DNA from: Bacteroidaceae bacterium
GTDB taxonomy: Bacteria > Bacteroidota > Bacteroidia > Bacteroidales > Bacteroidaceae
Assembly (NCBI GenBank): GCA_017556045.1
Contig: JAFZFF010000104.1
Span: 1-61,104 of the forward strand
DNA: 61,104 nucleotides
Direction: 5' to 3'
Position numbers and translations under genes: made by a program. The notes below the pieces were generated by a model. It was not told where the DNA came from, made no database searches, and saw only the letters and a program-made list of their open reading frames with translations. This document shows positions 52,093-60,430 of this stretch, piece by piece; positions within the stretch are counted from its first letter, which is position 1, and each line of letters begins with the position of its first letter.

Positions 52093-52668
52093 TTAGAATC
52101 CTAAACCAAGGTGGACACCCATGCAATGTGATGAGAATGTGGGGCCAAGGAATAGATGTAGATTCTTATAGAAACGCACTCTCATGCCAGGTTGCCAAGA
52201 GAGATAAAATTGTACGTCTCCTCTCTCGACATCAATATCATCCATCTTTGTCGTTCCATCTATAGGGTCAACCCAATACGCTCCCTCCATGCCGGTGACA
52301 ACGGCTGCACCTAATGCTAAGTCGCTATAGAAAGAGAATATCTTGCGTTCGCCCAAGTGAAAGTATCTGCGACCATACAGAGCTGCACTGAAGCTATTGA
52401 TATCTGCATAGCCATGCATAACTGTGTAAACATTTACATTCTTTCCTACCATCAGGCCTAAAGTACGCTTCTCATCGATGCGCACACCACCTGTCACAGC
52501 AAATCCACCGGCATAGATGCCAAGATTACCACGCACTGTAACTTCAGGCTTCCAGTTCTCTCTGCCCTCTACCGAGAAACTCTCCTTGATACTTTGGGCT
52601 TGCGCAGAGATTAATGGTAAAAGCATAAAGACTACACAAGCAATGGATTTCAATACAATCCTTTTCAT
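52093..52668 (-). CDS. Outer-membrane beta-barrel protein, unknown function
   Basis: 191 residues with a signal peptide (ending SAQAQ near residue 25). Barrel-like strands include WKPEVTVRGNLGIYAGGFAV, GYADINSFSAALYGRRYFHL and VQFYLSWQPGMRVRFYKNLHLF, ending in a terminal aromatic (GLGF). It lies 18 nt after the lipoprotein gene, so the two are probably one operon. Confidence 0.65.
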   Translation of the reverse strand: MKRIVLKSIACVVFMLLPLISAQAQSIKESFSVEGRENWKPEVTVRGNLGIYAGGFAVTGGVRIDEKRTLGLMVGKNVNVYTVMHGYADINSFSAALYGRRYFHLGERKIFSFYSDLALGAAVVTGMEGAYWVDPIDGTTKMDDIDVERGDVQFYLSWQPGMRVRFYKNLHLFLGPTFSSHCMGVHLGLGF

Positions 52669-52686
52669 GCTGTTCTGTTTTTGTGA

Positions 52687-53139
52687 TTATTTCTCCTGTA
52701 GTCCTCTCCATACAGTCTGCCACTCTTCCCAATTGTCCTCTGACGAATCGGCTTTGTCGTGCATGTCCATTGAGAGGTGAAACTCTTTTGCTTTTGATAT
52801 TTCAAGCGTCACATTGCGCTCTATACCGCTCTCGTTGGACGGGACCTCGAAAGTGATTGAAAAGTCCCGACCGTGTTCGCTTTGGCCAATGTTATCTCCC
52901 ACATTTAGGCGATAGCGATAGCACTTGTATGCCTCTCCGGGATGAATCACCCTCGTTGTACCTACACACTCGACTTCAAATGCCGCAAAACCATATATTC
53001 CTCCCTCTCTCGGTATCTGCACTATTTCATCTTCTGGGGTTACCTCCCAATCAAAGAGATACGAATGGCACGATGCTAATAATATGGTTGCAAAAGCCAT
53101 TGTCACAAGTTTCTTAAAGCATTTCATAGACATATTCAT
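52687..53139 (-). CDS. Small lipoprotein
   Basis: 150 residues. The leader ends in a lipobox (ATILLASC). The mature part is beta-rich with EIVQIPREGGIYGFAAFEVEC and ends in an acidic and Trp-rich tail (DNWEEWQTVWRGLQEK). It could be a BACON- or Ig-like fold, not assignable with confidence. Two start codons are possible (53139 or 53127). A -7-like TACTTTTG lies at 53179-53186. Confidence 0.6.
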   Translation of the reverse strand: MNMSMKCFKKLVTMAFATILLASCHSYLFDWEVTPEDEIVQIPREGGIYGFAAFEVECVGTTRVIHPGEAYKCYRYRLNVGDNIGQSEHGRDFSITFEVPSNESGIERNVTLEISKAKEFHLSMDMHDKADSSEDNWEEWQTVWRGLQEK

Positions 53140-53277
53140 CTTGATAAATGTCTTGACAAGCCTTTCGACTCATCGGCACAAAAGTAGTAAAAGTTTTCAA
53201 TACTCCGCACACTATCACCAAATTATTTGCTTTTCGGAAAGGGAATATCAATGAAAATGCAAAAAGATTATAGATGC

Positions 53278-53309
53278 TTTGTATGGAGAGCATAAATCGC
53301 TTATATTTG
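53278..53309 (+). promoter_or_regulatory. Promoter of the ORF6N gene
   Basis: TTTG (53278-53281), exactly 20 nt, TATATTTG (53302-53309), 24 nt before the ATG at 53333. The TTG in the -33 box opens an in-frame extension that should be ignored. Confidence 0.85.
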
Positions 53310-53332
53310 CACTACACAAACAGGTCTTTCAA

Positions 53333-53905
53333 ATGGAACAGCTACAAGTTATCCAAAACAAGATATACGAGATACGTGGCCAGCGTGTGATGCTCGACCG
53401 CGACTTGGCAGAAATGTATGGAGTGCCTACCAAGGCGCTTAATCAAGCAGTCAAACGCAACATAGAACGATTCCCCGAGGATTTTATGTTTCAGTTAACC
53501 ACGGAGGAGACGCAAATTTGGAAGTCACAAATTGTGACCTCCAATTCCATAAAGATGGGTCTTAGACGAAACCCATACGCATTTACGGAATTAGGAGTAG
53601 CTATGTTAAGTAGTGTACTCAACTCCAAAACAGCCGTTCAAATAAATATGGGCATCATGCGGGCCTTTGTTGCAGTACGTCAAATGGTAAGCCTCCCACA
53701 AAATGACACATTAGCCGAGTTGCAACTTGAGGTGAAGGAATTGAAAGCTTATGTTGAAGAGGTTTTTGCCGATTATAACGACATCAATGAAGATACTCGC
53801 GTACAACTTGAATTGATAAATCAAACGCTTGCAGAACTACAATCGCAAAAACAAACTCCCACCAATCGTCGCCCGATAGGATTTGCAGAGTACGATAAGG
53901 AATAA
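53333..53905 (+). CDS. ORF6N-domain DNA-binding protein
   Basis: 190 residues from the ATG at 53333. The N-terminal ORF6N/KilA-like domain shows [44 protein letters not shown] and [22 protein letters not shown] coiled-coil tail follows (about 130-175). Such proteins are common in phage and mobile elements of Bacteroidetes and may be transcriptional regulators or anti-repressors. It is 5 nt upstream of the DUF6078 gene. Confidence 0.88.
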   Translation: MEQLQVIQNKIYEIRGQRVMLDRDLAEMYGVPTKALNQAVKRNIERFPEDFMFQLTTEETQIWKSQIVTSNSIKMGLRRNPYAFTELGVAMLSSVLNSKTAVQINMGIMRAFVAVRQMVSLPQNDTLAELQLEVKELKAYVEEVFADYNDINEDTRVQLELINQTLAELQSQKQTPTNRRPIGFAEYDKE

Positions 53906-53910
53906 CATAT

Positions 53911-54354
53911 ATGGCAAAACAGAAAACACCCCAAACAAGTGTAGAAGTCCCTACAAGCTATACCCTCTGCATCAAGGGCGACTGCCCCAAGGCAGAGACA
54001 TGCCTACACCACGTAGCTACTCAGATGATGCCTGGAGAGGTACAGAAATGGAGCATCCTCAGCCCTGCGTACTTGGCGCAGATAGAGAACGAGTGCCCAC
54101 ACTACCGCTCGGCAGAGAAGGTGCAGTATGCGCGGGGCTTCGTGCGGATGATGTCGGCACTCACCGTGAATCAGGCTCATGTGGTGAAGGATAGCATTGT
54201 CGCTACGTTCGGCATGAATATGTATTACCGTATGCGCAGAGGCGATCGACTCATCACGCCCACCGAACAGGAGGCGATATATCAGATACTGGAGCAGCAA
54301 GGTGTAACCGCTCGTCCCGATTTTGATGCCTATGTAGAGGATTATTTGTGGTAA
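53911..54354 (+). CDS. DUF6078-like protein with conserved cysteines
   Basis: 147 residues: SYTLCIKGDCPKAETCLHHV and LAQIENECPHYRSAEKVQYARGF. The repeated Cys spacing could bind metal. It matches the pattern of DUF6078, a Bacteroidetes family of unknown function. It begins 5 nt after the ORF6N stop and is probably co-transcribed. Confidence 0.75.
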   Translation: MAKQKTPQTSVEVPTSYTLCIKGDCPKAETCLHHVATQMMPGEVQKWSILSPAYLAQIENECPHYRSAEKVQYARGFVRMMSALTVNQAHVVKDSIVATFGMNMYYRMRRGDRLITPTEQEAIYQILEQQGVTARPDFDAYVEDYLW

Positions 54355-54761
54355 ACATACCCCCTCCGTTCCGCTACGTATCTACTCCGCCACACTCGCC
54401 CCCCTAATTTAGAGGGACAATTCTCCTTGATTAGTATTGCTATTCTATCAAATAGACGATTTTGTCAAGGATTTTTTAGCCCTTGACAAAAAATTGTCAA
54501 CGGTGTGATAAACTTTTGTCAACAAAGCGATAATTTTTTATCAAGCCTGTGATAAAAAATTGTCATAGGCGTGATAAAGCAGAAAGAGAGGCTGCGCTGT
54601 TAATATTCGTAGGCTTCAGCTCAGTGGATCTCCTTTATAAGCCGAGAAAATGGAGAGAAAGAGGAAGAAAAATTAGGCTGTATGGAAACTTTTTTGTACC
54701 TTCGCAACAGATACAATAGTATTCACTAACCAATAAAAAGCCACTTATCAGATGCAATAGT
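54355..54761. other. Intergenic region with tandem repeats before hipBA
   Basis: It holds a short palindrome TTGTCAAGG/CCTTGACAA (54462-54488) and four 22-nt repeats (54494-54581). The rest shows nothing gene-like. Confidence 0.6.
54494..54581 (+). repeat. 22-nt tandem repeat, four copies
   Basis: Units start at 54494, 54516, 54538 and 54560, exactly 22 nt apart. The consensus is TTGTCAAN4GTGATAAANNTT with some divergence. Confidence 0.85.
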
Positions 54762-55076
54762 ATGTCTTATCTCTACGACTTTAACATTGATACAGCGGAG
54801 GAACTGACCGCAACATTGGCTCGCAACATTCAGCAACGCCGACTGGAGAAGGGGCTCTCGCGTGAGGCACTGAGCACGATGAGCGGAGTGCCTGCATCGA
54901 CGATAGCCAAGTTTGAGCAGAAGCACACCATTGCGCTCACCTCCTACGTGGCGCTGGCCAAGGCACTGGGCTACTCGGGAGACATCAAGCATTTGCTCGC
55001 AGAGCCGCAATATAGCACCATGGAGGAGCTGGAGACCATCAACCGCAATAAGAATCGTAAACGTGGACGACAATGA
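54762..55076 (+). CDS. hipB: HipB-type HTH antitoxin/repressor (second module)
   Basis: 104 residues with a helix-turn-helix (LEKGLSREALSTMSGVPASTIAKFEQ, residues 27-52) and a helical C-terminus. It heads a two-gene unit with hipA. The stop overlaps the hipA start by 4 nt. No clear operators were found in its upstream region, unlike the first module. Confidence 0.86.
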   Translation: MSYLYDFNIDTAEELTATLARNIQQRRLEKGLSREALSTMSGVPASTIAKFEQKHTIALTSYVALAKALGYSGDIKHLLAEPQYSTMEELETINRNKNRKRGRQ

Positions 55077-56188
55077 AACGCACCGAACGACTCACCGTCA
55101 CCTATCACAATCGCACGGTAGGAACGCTCACGATGACCCCTGACCGCACACGCTGCGCCTTTGCTTACGACAAGGAGTGGCTAAGCACGGGATTCAGCAT
55201 CGCCCCACTGGAGCTGCCATTGAAGAGCGATCTTTTCATCGCCAAGGCTGAGCCCTTCGGAGGCAACTTTGGCATCTTCGAGGACAGCCTGCCCGACGGC
55301 TACGGCACCTACCTGCTCGACCGTATGCTGCGACGCAAGGGGATAGACATCGCCACGCTGACACCCGTAGAGCGACTCAGCATCGTGGGTTCATCGGGGA
55401 TGGGAGCACTGTGCTATGTGCCCGAGACAAAGGTGGGCGAGAGCAGCGAAGGATATACGCTCGATGCCCTGCAGCAGATGGCACTCGATGTGCTCTCTGA
55501 GAAGGATGATGAAGACCCCTCGGTGCTTTACTTTAATAGTGGAAACTCGGGCGGCTGTCGACCTAAATGCCTGGTCACCGACGATGAGGGGCACTGGCTT
55601 GTCAAGTTTCGCCACACCTATGACCCCAAAGATATGGGCATCGAGGAGCTGCGCTACAATGAGTGTGCACGCCGTGCAGGTATCACCGTGCCGGACTATA
55701 AGTTGATGGAGGGCAAATACTTTGCCACACGCCGCTTTGACCTCCGCGAGGGACAACGCCTCCACACGGCCACCGCCGCTGCGCTGCTTGGTGTAGACAT
55801 CCGCACGCCCAATGTAGACTATAAGACGCTGCTCCACCTCACGGGATTTATCACACAAGACCCAGCTCAAGTGGACGAGATGTATCGCCGCATGGCATTC
55901 AACATACTGACCGACAATAAGGACGACCACGCCAAGAACTTTGCCTTCCTCTACGACCATGGACGCTGGAGCCTTGCCCCTGCCTACGACCTCACACGCT
56001 GCACAGCAGGCTACAATGGTGAGCATGCCACTACAGTCAATGGCCATGGCCGCCCCACACTGGAGGATATGATCACCGTGGGTGAGACGATACGCATCCC
56101 CCGCAAGCGTGGCTTGGAAATCATACGCTCAGTAGCCGAGGCCTGCACCGAGATATTGGCGGAGGAGTGGAAGGGAGCGAAACTGTAA
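55073..56188 (+). CDS. hipA: HipA-family serine/threonine kinase toxin (full length)
   Basis: 371 residues. It has the N-terminal HipA domain (about 1-110, AEPFGGNFGIFEDSLPDGYG) and the HipA-C kinase: NSGGCRPKCLV for the ATP loop, NILTDNKDDHAKNFAFL with the catalytic DDHAKN, and LAPAYDLTRC. It is the normal one-chain version of the toxin that the split module at 49533-51032 encodes in two pieces. Growth arrest through tRNA-synthetase phosphorylation is the known family role. The target here is not shown. Confidence 0.9.
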   Translation: MKRTERLTVTYHNRTVGTLTMTPDRTRCAFAYDKEWLSTGFSIAPLELPLKSDLFIAKAEPFGGNFGIFEDSLPDGYGTYLLDRMLRRKGIDIATLTPVERLSIVGSSGMGALCYVPETKVGESSEGYTLDALQQMALDVLSEKDDEDPSVLYFNSGNSGGCRPKCLVTDDEGHWLVKFRHTYDPKDMGIEELRYNECARRAGITVPDYKLMEGKYFATRRFDLREGQRLHTATAAALLGVDIRTPNVDYKTLLHLTGFITQDPAQVDEMYRRMAFNILTDNKDDHAKNFAFLYDHGRWSLAPAYDLTRCTAGYNGEHATTVNGHGRPTLEDMITVGETIRIPRKRGLEIIRSVAEACTEILAEEWKGAKL

Positions 56189-56216
56189 GATCATAACAAA
56201 CATAGGAGAACAGAAT

Positions 56217-56780
56217 ATGGAAAAGGAAGTTGTTAAATGGAAGGTCATAGATAGAGAGTATATCATCAAAAGACCATGGCTTACGGCACGACGCGATAAG
56301 GTGGAATTGCCCGATGGCCGTATCATAGAGGAGTATTATGTCCTCGAATATCCCGATTGGGTGAATGTCATAGCCATCACCAAGGACGGACAGTTTGTAA
56401 TGGAGAAGCAGTATCGCCACGGCTTAGGCATCTATAGTACCGAATTGCCTTGCGGAGTGATGGAGAAGGGCGAGCAGCCCCTTGAAGCGGCTAAGCGCGA
56501 ACTGCTTGAAGAAACGGGCTACGGCAATGGTGAATGGAGTAAACTGATGACTATTGCCCCCAACCCAGGTTCGATGAGTAACCTCACACATTGCTATCTT
56601 GCAGTAGGTGTAGAGAAGATATCAGGCCAGTCGCTGGACGAAACAGAGGAATTGACAGTACACCTGATGAGCGAAGCAGAAGTCAAATCCTTGCTGGGAA
56701 ACGATCAAATCTATCAATCATTGATGGTCGCTCCTCTTTACAAGTATTTCAGTTTGAAAAATAATTCTTTTAATTCATAA
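56217..56780 (+). CDS. NUDIX hydrolase
   Basis: 187 residues. The NUDIX box is complete: G-x5-E-x7-REL-x2-E-x-G in GVMEKGEQPLEAAKRELLEE plus TGYG. The N-terminal part resembles ADP-ribose pyrophosphatases (WLTARRDKVELPDGR, EYPDWVNVIAITKDGQFVM). It probably cleaves ADP-ribose or a related nucleoside diphosphate. It follows hipA by 28 nt and may share its transcript. Confidence 0.9.
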   Translation: MEKEVVKWKVIDREYIIKRPWLTARRDKVELPDGRIIEEYYVLEYPDWVNVIAITKDGQFVMEKQYRHGLGIYSTELPCGVMEKGEQPLEAAKRELLEETGYGNGEWSKLMTIAPNPGSMSNLTHCYLAVGVEKISGQSLDETEELTVHLMSEAEVKSLLGNDQIYQSLMVAPLYKYFSLKNNSFNS

Positions 56781-56812
56781 TACAAAGGTTATCAATAATG
56801 TATATTGCATAA

Positions 56813-56956
56813 ACGAGGACTTCTAAATTCACTTTTGAGAATTATTCTTTGGAGTTTCGCGAACGTTTCAATCCACGTCATGCCATCATTATAGGATCAA
56901 GAAGTATTCCTGTAGAGGAATTCCTACAACTTGACTTGGAGCGGTTGTGGATGTAA
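56813..56956 (+). pseudogene. Remnant of an ATPase/DUF4143-like C-terminus
   Basis: An open stretch of 47 codons without a usable start encodes FRERFNPRHAIIIGSRSIPV followed by EEFLQLDLERLW and a stop. This resembles the end of Bacteroidetes ATP-binding proteins of the DUF4143 class. The body of the gene is absent, suggesting a deletion scar. The assignment is tentative. Confidence 0.4.
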
Positions 56957-57005
56957 GAGATGAGGGATCAAGTTTACACAGAGTGAAGATATAGAATAAG
57001 AAAAC

Positions 57006-57036
57006 TTGCATTTGTGCAAACATATTCCTACCTTTG
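57006..57036 (+). promoter_or_regulatory. Promoter of the small lipoprotein gene
   Basis: TTG (57006-57008), 20 nt, TACCTTTG (57029-57036), 26 nt before the ATG at 57062. Confidence 0.7.
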
Positions 57037-57061
57037 TACAAACTTTAATAAAACAATGATT

Positions 57062-57430
57062 ATGAAAAAGCTTTTGACCATCTGCGCTTTTGTAGCAGTA
57101 GCCCTCTCATTCACTGGCTGTGCTGGTGCAGCATCTACAATAGCAACCAATCACAATCTTACACAAACTCAAGTAGTGTTGTCGGATAACAATTTCAAGG
57201 TAATAGGCCAAGCCTATGGTGAAGCAACAGCAACCTATATCTGCGGTATAGGCGGATTGAGCAAGAAGGCACTTTACAACAATGCTGTCAATGAGATGGC
57301 AAAGAATGCCAATCTTAAAGGTTCTCAGACATTGACCAACACCACCGTACACTACTCGGTAAAGATGATCACTCCGTTTTATGTGAAGACCACATGCAGC
57401 GCTACTGCTAATATCATACAGTTTAAGTAA
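57062..57430 (+). CDS. Small lipoprotein (DUF6567-like)
   Basis: 122 residues from the ATG at 57062. The leader ends with a lipobox (ALSFTGC). The mature part includes YICGIGGLSKKALYNNAVNE and a Thr/Asn-rich stretch LKGSQTLTNTTVHY. It matches a Bacteroidetes lipoprotein family of unknown role. It is monocistronic and ends at a terminator shared with the gene on the other strand. Confidence 0.75.
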   Translation: MKKLLTICAFVAVALSFTGCAGAASTIATNHNLTQTQVVLSDNNFKVIGQAYGEATATYICGIGGLSKKALYNNAVNEMAKNANLKGSQTLTNTTVHYSVKMITPFYVKTTCSATANIIQFK

Positions 57431-57452
57431 GTAATATTGAACATCATGAATT

Positions 57453-57484
57453 AAGCGGCAGACTATGGTCTGTCGCTTTTATTT
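57453..57484. terminator. Bidirectional terminator
   Basis: AAGCGGCAGAC/GTCTGTCGCTT stem with a 4-nt loop and T-runs on both strands. It ends both the lipoprotein gene and ogt. Confidence 0.8.
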
Positions 57485-57947
57485 ATGCCAATAATATAGG
57501 CTTCTCCAACTCCAGCAACCATTGCTTGGCATCCGTGCCATAGGCAAAGCCGGTGAGCTTGCCATTAGCCCCGACTACGCGGTGGCAGGGGACGATGAGG
57601 AGTAGGGGATTCTTGTTGCACGCCATACCTACGGCGCGGCTTGCGCGGGGGTTGCCTATCGCGGTAGCTATCTCTCCATAGGTGCGGGTAGTGCCATAGG
57701 GAATCTGTTGCAACGCATGCCACACACGTTGCTGAAAGGGTGTGCCCATTATGCGAATGGGAAAGTCCAGCTGCTGGCGTTTCCCTTCGAGATAGGCCAT
57801 TATCTGCTGCTCAGCTTCGCGAAGCAAGTGAGTGGGCGTGGTGCTCACGTGAGCATCAGCCGTGTCGGTCAGCTCAATGCGTGCGATGGCTCCATCCTCT
57901 TCGGTGAGGCGCACTATCCCGATGGGGCTGCAGAAGGTGTGTGTCAT
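57483..57947 (-). CDS. ogt: Methylated-DNA-[protein]-cysteine S-methyltransferase
   Basis: 154 residues. The active-site IVPCHRVVGANGKLTGFAYG places the acceptor cysteine at 121. GTTRTYGEIATAIGNPRASRAVG is the DNA-binding region. It repairs O6-alkylguanine. A -7 box TACCTTTG lies at 57965-57972. Confidence 0.94.
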   Translation of the reverse strand: MTHTFCSPIGIVRLTEEDGAIARIELTDTADAHVSTTPTHLLREAEQQIMAYLEGKRQQLDFPIRIMGTPFQQRVWHALQQIPYGTTRTYGEIATAIGNPRASRAVGMACNKNPLLLIVPCHRVVGANGKLTGFAYGTDAKQWLLELEKPILLA

Positions 57948-57964
57948 AGGCGGCGCGTTTTGTA

Positions 57965-58035
57965 CAAAGGTAATAGAAACAATTCATCTAACGCTACGCC
58001 CCGCGGCGAAATCTGAATCTTTTTTATTACTTTTG
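57965..58035. promoter_or_regulatory. Divergent -7 boxes for ogt and the thioesterase gene
   Basis: TACCTTTG on the minus strand (57965-57972) and TACTTTTG on the plus strand (58028-58035). The -33 matches are weak. Confidence 0.5.
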
Positions 58036-58062
58036 CCACAGAAAATAAAACAATAGACGCCA

Positions 58063-58542
58063 ATGAAGAGAATTATCAATCCCTACTTGGGGATGAGCCG
58101 TGAGGAGGGATACCACTGCTTTGCTTGTGCCCCGAAGAATGAGCATGGCTTGCACATGGAGTTTTATGAGGATGAGGACGATGTGGTGTGCTTCTGGACT
58201 CCCAAGGAGCACTTTCAGGGATGGACAAACACATTGCACGGAGGCATACAGGCCACGCTCATCGATGAGACGGCTGGGTGGGTCATCGCACGCAAGCTGC
58301 AGACATCGGGCATGACTACCAATCTGAATATCAAGTATAAGCGCCCTATCCCGACCACTGAGGGTACGAAGATAGAGATACGCGCTCGCATACGTGAGAT
58401 GAAGCGCAACTTTGCACTCATGGAGGCCTCTATCCAGTGCAATGGTGAGCTATGCACTACGGCGGAGCTCACCTTCTACTGCTTCCCGCAAGAGAAGGCC
58501 AAAGAGGAGTTTCACTTCATGCCCTACGAGGTGGAGGAGTAA
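58063..58542 (+). CDS. PaaI-family thioesterase (hotdog fold)
   Basis: 159 residues: HCFACAPKNEHGLHMEFYEDED, then the hotdog signature TLHGGIQATLIDETAGWVIA and the strand LNIKYKRPIPTTEG. It probably hydrolyses an acyl-CoA. Substrate unknown. It lies 70 nt upstream of uvrC. Confidence 0.85.
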   Translation: MKRIINPYLGMSREEGYHCFACAPKNEHGLHMEFYEDEDDVVCFWTPKEHFQGWTNTLHGGIQATLIDETAGWVIARKLQTSGMTTNLNIKYKRPIPTTEGTKIEIRARIREMKRNFALMEASIQCNGELCTTAELTFYCFPQEKAKEEFHFMPYEVEE

Positions 58543-58612
58543 GGAAAAGGATGCGTTTGCTTGCACATCTTGTTTTTTATTGCGTAATTTGTCTGTATAA
58601 ACGCCTTGCACC

Positions 58613-60430
58613 ATGTTTGAAAGTCCGCTAAAGAAGAATCCCTATCTGCAATCCATCGTGGAGAACTTGCCCGACACGCCGGGATGCTATCAGTATCTCA
58701 ATAAGGAGGGCACGGTGATCTATGTGGGTAAGGCGAAGAATCTGAAGCGCCGTGTGAGCCAATATTTCCAGAAGGAGCACACGGGAAAGACGCGCGTGCT
58801 GGTGGCGCAAATCGCTGATATTCGCTACGTTGTGGTGAGTCGCGAGGAAGATGCGTTGCTGCTCGAGAACAACCTCATCAAGAAGTATAAGCCGCGCTAC
58901 AACGTATTGCTCAAGGACGACAAGACCTACCCCTCTATCTGCATCACGAGCGAATATTTCCCCAAGGTCTTCAAGACGCGCAAGCTCATCCGCAACGGTT
59001 CGCAATACTACGGCCCCTACAGTCACATGCCCACGCTCAACGAGATACTGAGCCTTATCAAGCAAGTGTATACGGTGCGCACCTGCAACCTTGCCCTCAC
59101 GCCCGAGAACATACGCAGTGGCAAGTTTAAGCCCTGCCTCGACTACCACATCAAGCGCTGCAAGGCCCCCTGTATAGCCCTTCAGAGCCGCGAGGAGTAC
59201 ATGGAGCAGATTAGCGAGATACGCCAAATCCTTCGTGGAAACACCAAGGAGCTGAGCCGCCAGTTGATGGAGCAGATGAAGCTGCTGAGCGAGGAGATGC
59301 GCTTCGAGGAGGCCATGGAGCTGAAGCGCAAGTATGATGCCTTGGAGCGCTTCCGCGAGAAGAGCGAGGTGGTGAGCCACATCATCGACAATATCGACGT
59401 ATTCTCTATCGAGGAGGAGGGTGAGAGTGCCTTTATCAACTATTTGCACATCACCAATGGCGCTATCAACCAAGCCTTTACCTTCGAGTATAAGAAGAAG
59501 ATGAACGAGACGCGCGAGGAGCTGCTCGCCCTGGGCATCGTAGAGATGCGAGAGCGCTACAAGAGCCGTTCGCCCGAGATCGTGGTGCCCTTCCCCATAG
59601 ACATGGAGCTCGATGGAGTGACCTTCACCGTGCCCCAGCGTAGCGACCGCAAGAAGCTGCTCGACCTCTCAGAACTCAATGTGAAGCAATACAAGCTGGA
59701 TAGGCTCAAGCAGTCAGACAAGTTGAACCCCGAGCAGAAGAACACGCGCCTGCTCAAGGAGATACAGGAGCACCTCAAGCTGGAGAAACTGCCCGCCCAC
59801 ATCGAGTGTTTCGACAACTCGAACATCTCGGGCACCGACGCCGTAGCTGCCTGCATCGTCTTCCGCATGGGCAAACCGAGCAAGCAGGAGTACCGCAAAT
59901 ATAATATCAAGACCGTCATTGGCCCCGACGACTACGCCTCAATGCGCGAGGTGGTGTATCGCCGCTACTCGCGTATGATCGCCGAGAACACTCCCCTACC
60001 CGACCTCATCATTGCCGATGGTGGCAAGGGTCAGATGGAGGTGATGCGCGAGGTCGTAGAGGACGAGCTGGGCCTGCAAATCCCCATTGCTGGCTTGGCC
60101 AAGAACGATCGTCACCGTACTGCCGAACTGCTCTTCGGGTTCCCCACGATGAGCATCGGACTGAAGCAGCAGAGCGCCCTCTTCCACCTCTTAGAGCGCA
60201 TACAAGACGAGGTACACCGCTTTGCCATCACCTTCCACCGCGACAAGCGTAGCAAGCGTCAGACGGCCTCGGCCCTCGACACCATCAAAGGCATTGGCCC
60301 CAAAACAAAAGATGCACTCCTCGCCCACTTCAAGAGCGTGAAGCGCATTAAAGCAGCCTCTCTCGAGGAATTGGAAGCCCTCATCGGCAATGCTAAGGCA
60401 AAGGCCGTAATGGAGGGGTTAAAGGATTAG
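58613..60430 (+). CDS. uvrC: Excinuclease ABC subunit C
   Basis: 605 residues. GIY-YIG nuclease domain (about 20-100, DTPGCYQYLNKEGTVIYVGK), UVR motif (about 205-240, LSEEMRFEEAMELKRKYDAL), RNase-H-like nuclease with CFDNSNISGTDAVAACIVF and a C-terminal helix-hairpin-helix (IKGIGPKTKDALLAHFKSVK). It makes the two incisions of nucleotide excision repair. Its stop codon overlaps the convergent acyltransferase stop by 4 nt. Confidence 0.97.
   Translation: MFESPLKKNPYLQSIVENLPDTPGCYQYLNKEGTVIYVGKAKNLKRRVSQYFQKEHTGKTRVLVAQIADIRYVVVSREEDALLLENNLIKKYKPRYNVLLKDDKTYPSICITSEYFPKVFKTRKLIRNGSQYYGPYSHMPTLNEILSLIKQVYTVRTCNLALTPENIRSGKFKPCLDYHIKRCKAPCIALQSREEYMEQISEIRQILRGNTKELSRQLMEQMKLLSEEMRFEEAMELKRKYDALERFREKSEVVSHIIDNIDVFSIEEEGESAFINYLHITNGAINQAFTFEYKKKMNETREELLALGIVEMRERYKSRSPEIVVPFPIDMELDGVTFTVPQRSDRKKLLDLSELNVKQYKLDRLKQSDKLNPEQKNTRLLKEIQEHLKLEKLPAHIECFDNSNISGTDAVAACIVFRMGKPSKQEYRKYNIKTVIGPDDYASMREVVYRRYSRMIAENTPLPDLIIADGGKGQMEVMREVVEDELGLQIPIAGLAKNDRHRTAELLFGFPTMSIGLKQQSALFHLLERIQDEVHRFAITFHRDKRSKRQTASALDTIKGIGPKTKDALLAHFKSVKRIKAASLEELEALIGNAKAKAVMEGLKD

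Noticed and set aside
53279-53332. Upstream TTG start for the ORF6N protein
   Set aside because: The TTG is part of the -33 box, and the extension contains the -7 box and the predicted transcript start.
57846-57860. Second CACGTG palindrome (GCTCACGTGAGC) as another parS site
   Set aside because: It lies inside ogt and lacks the flanking GTTT/GAAC bases of parS.
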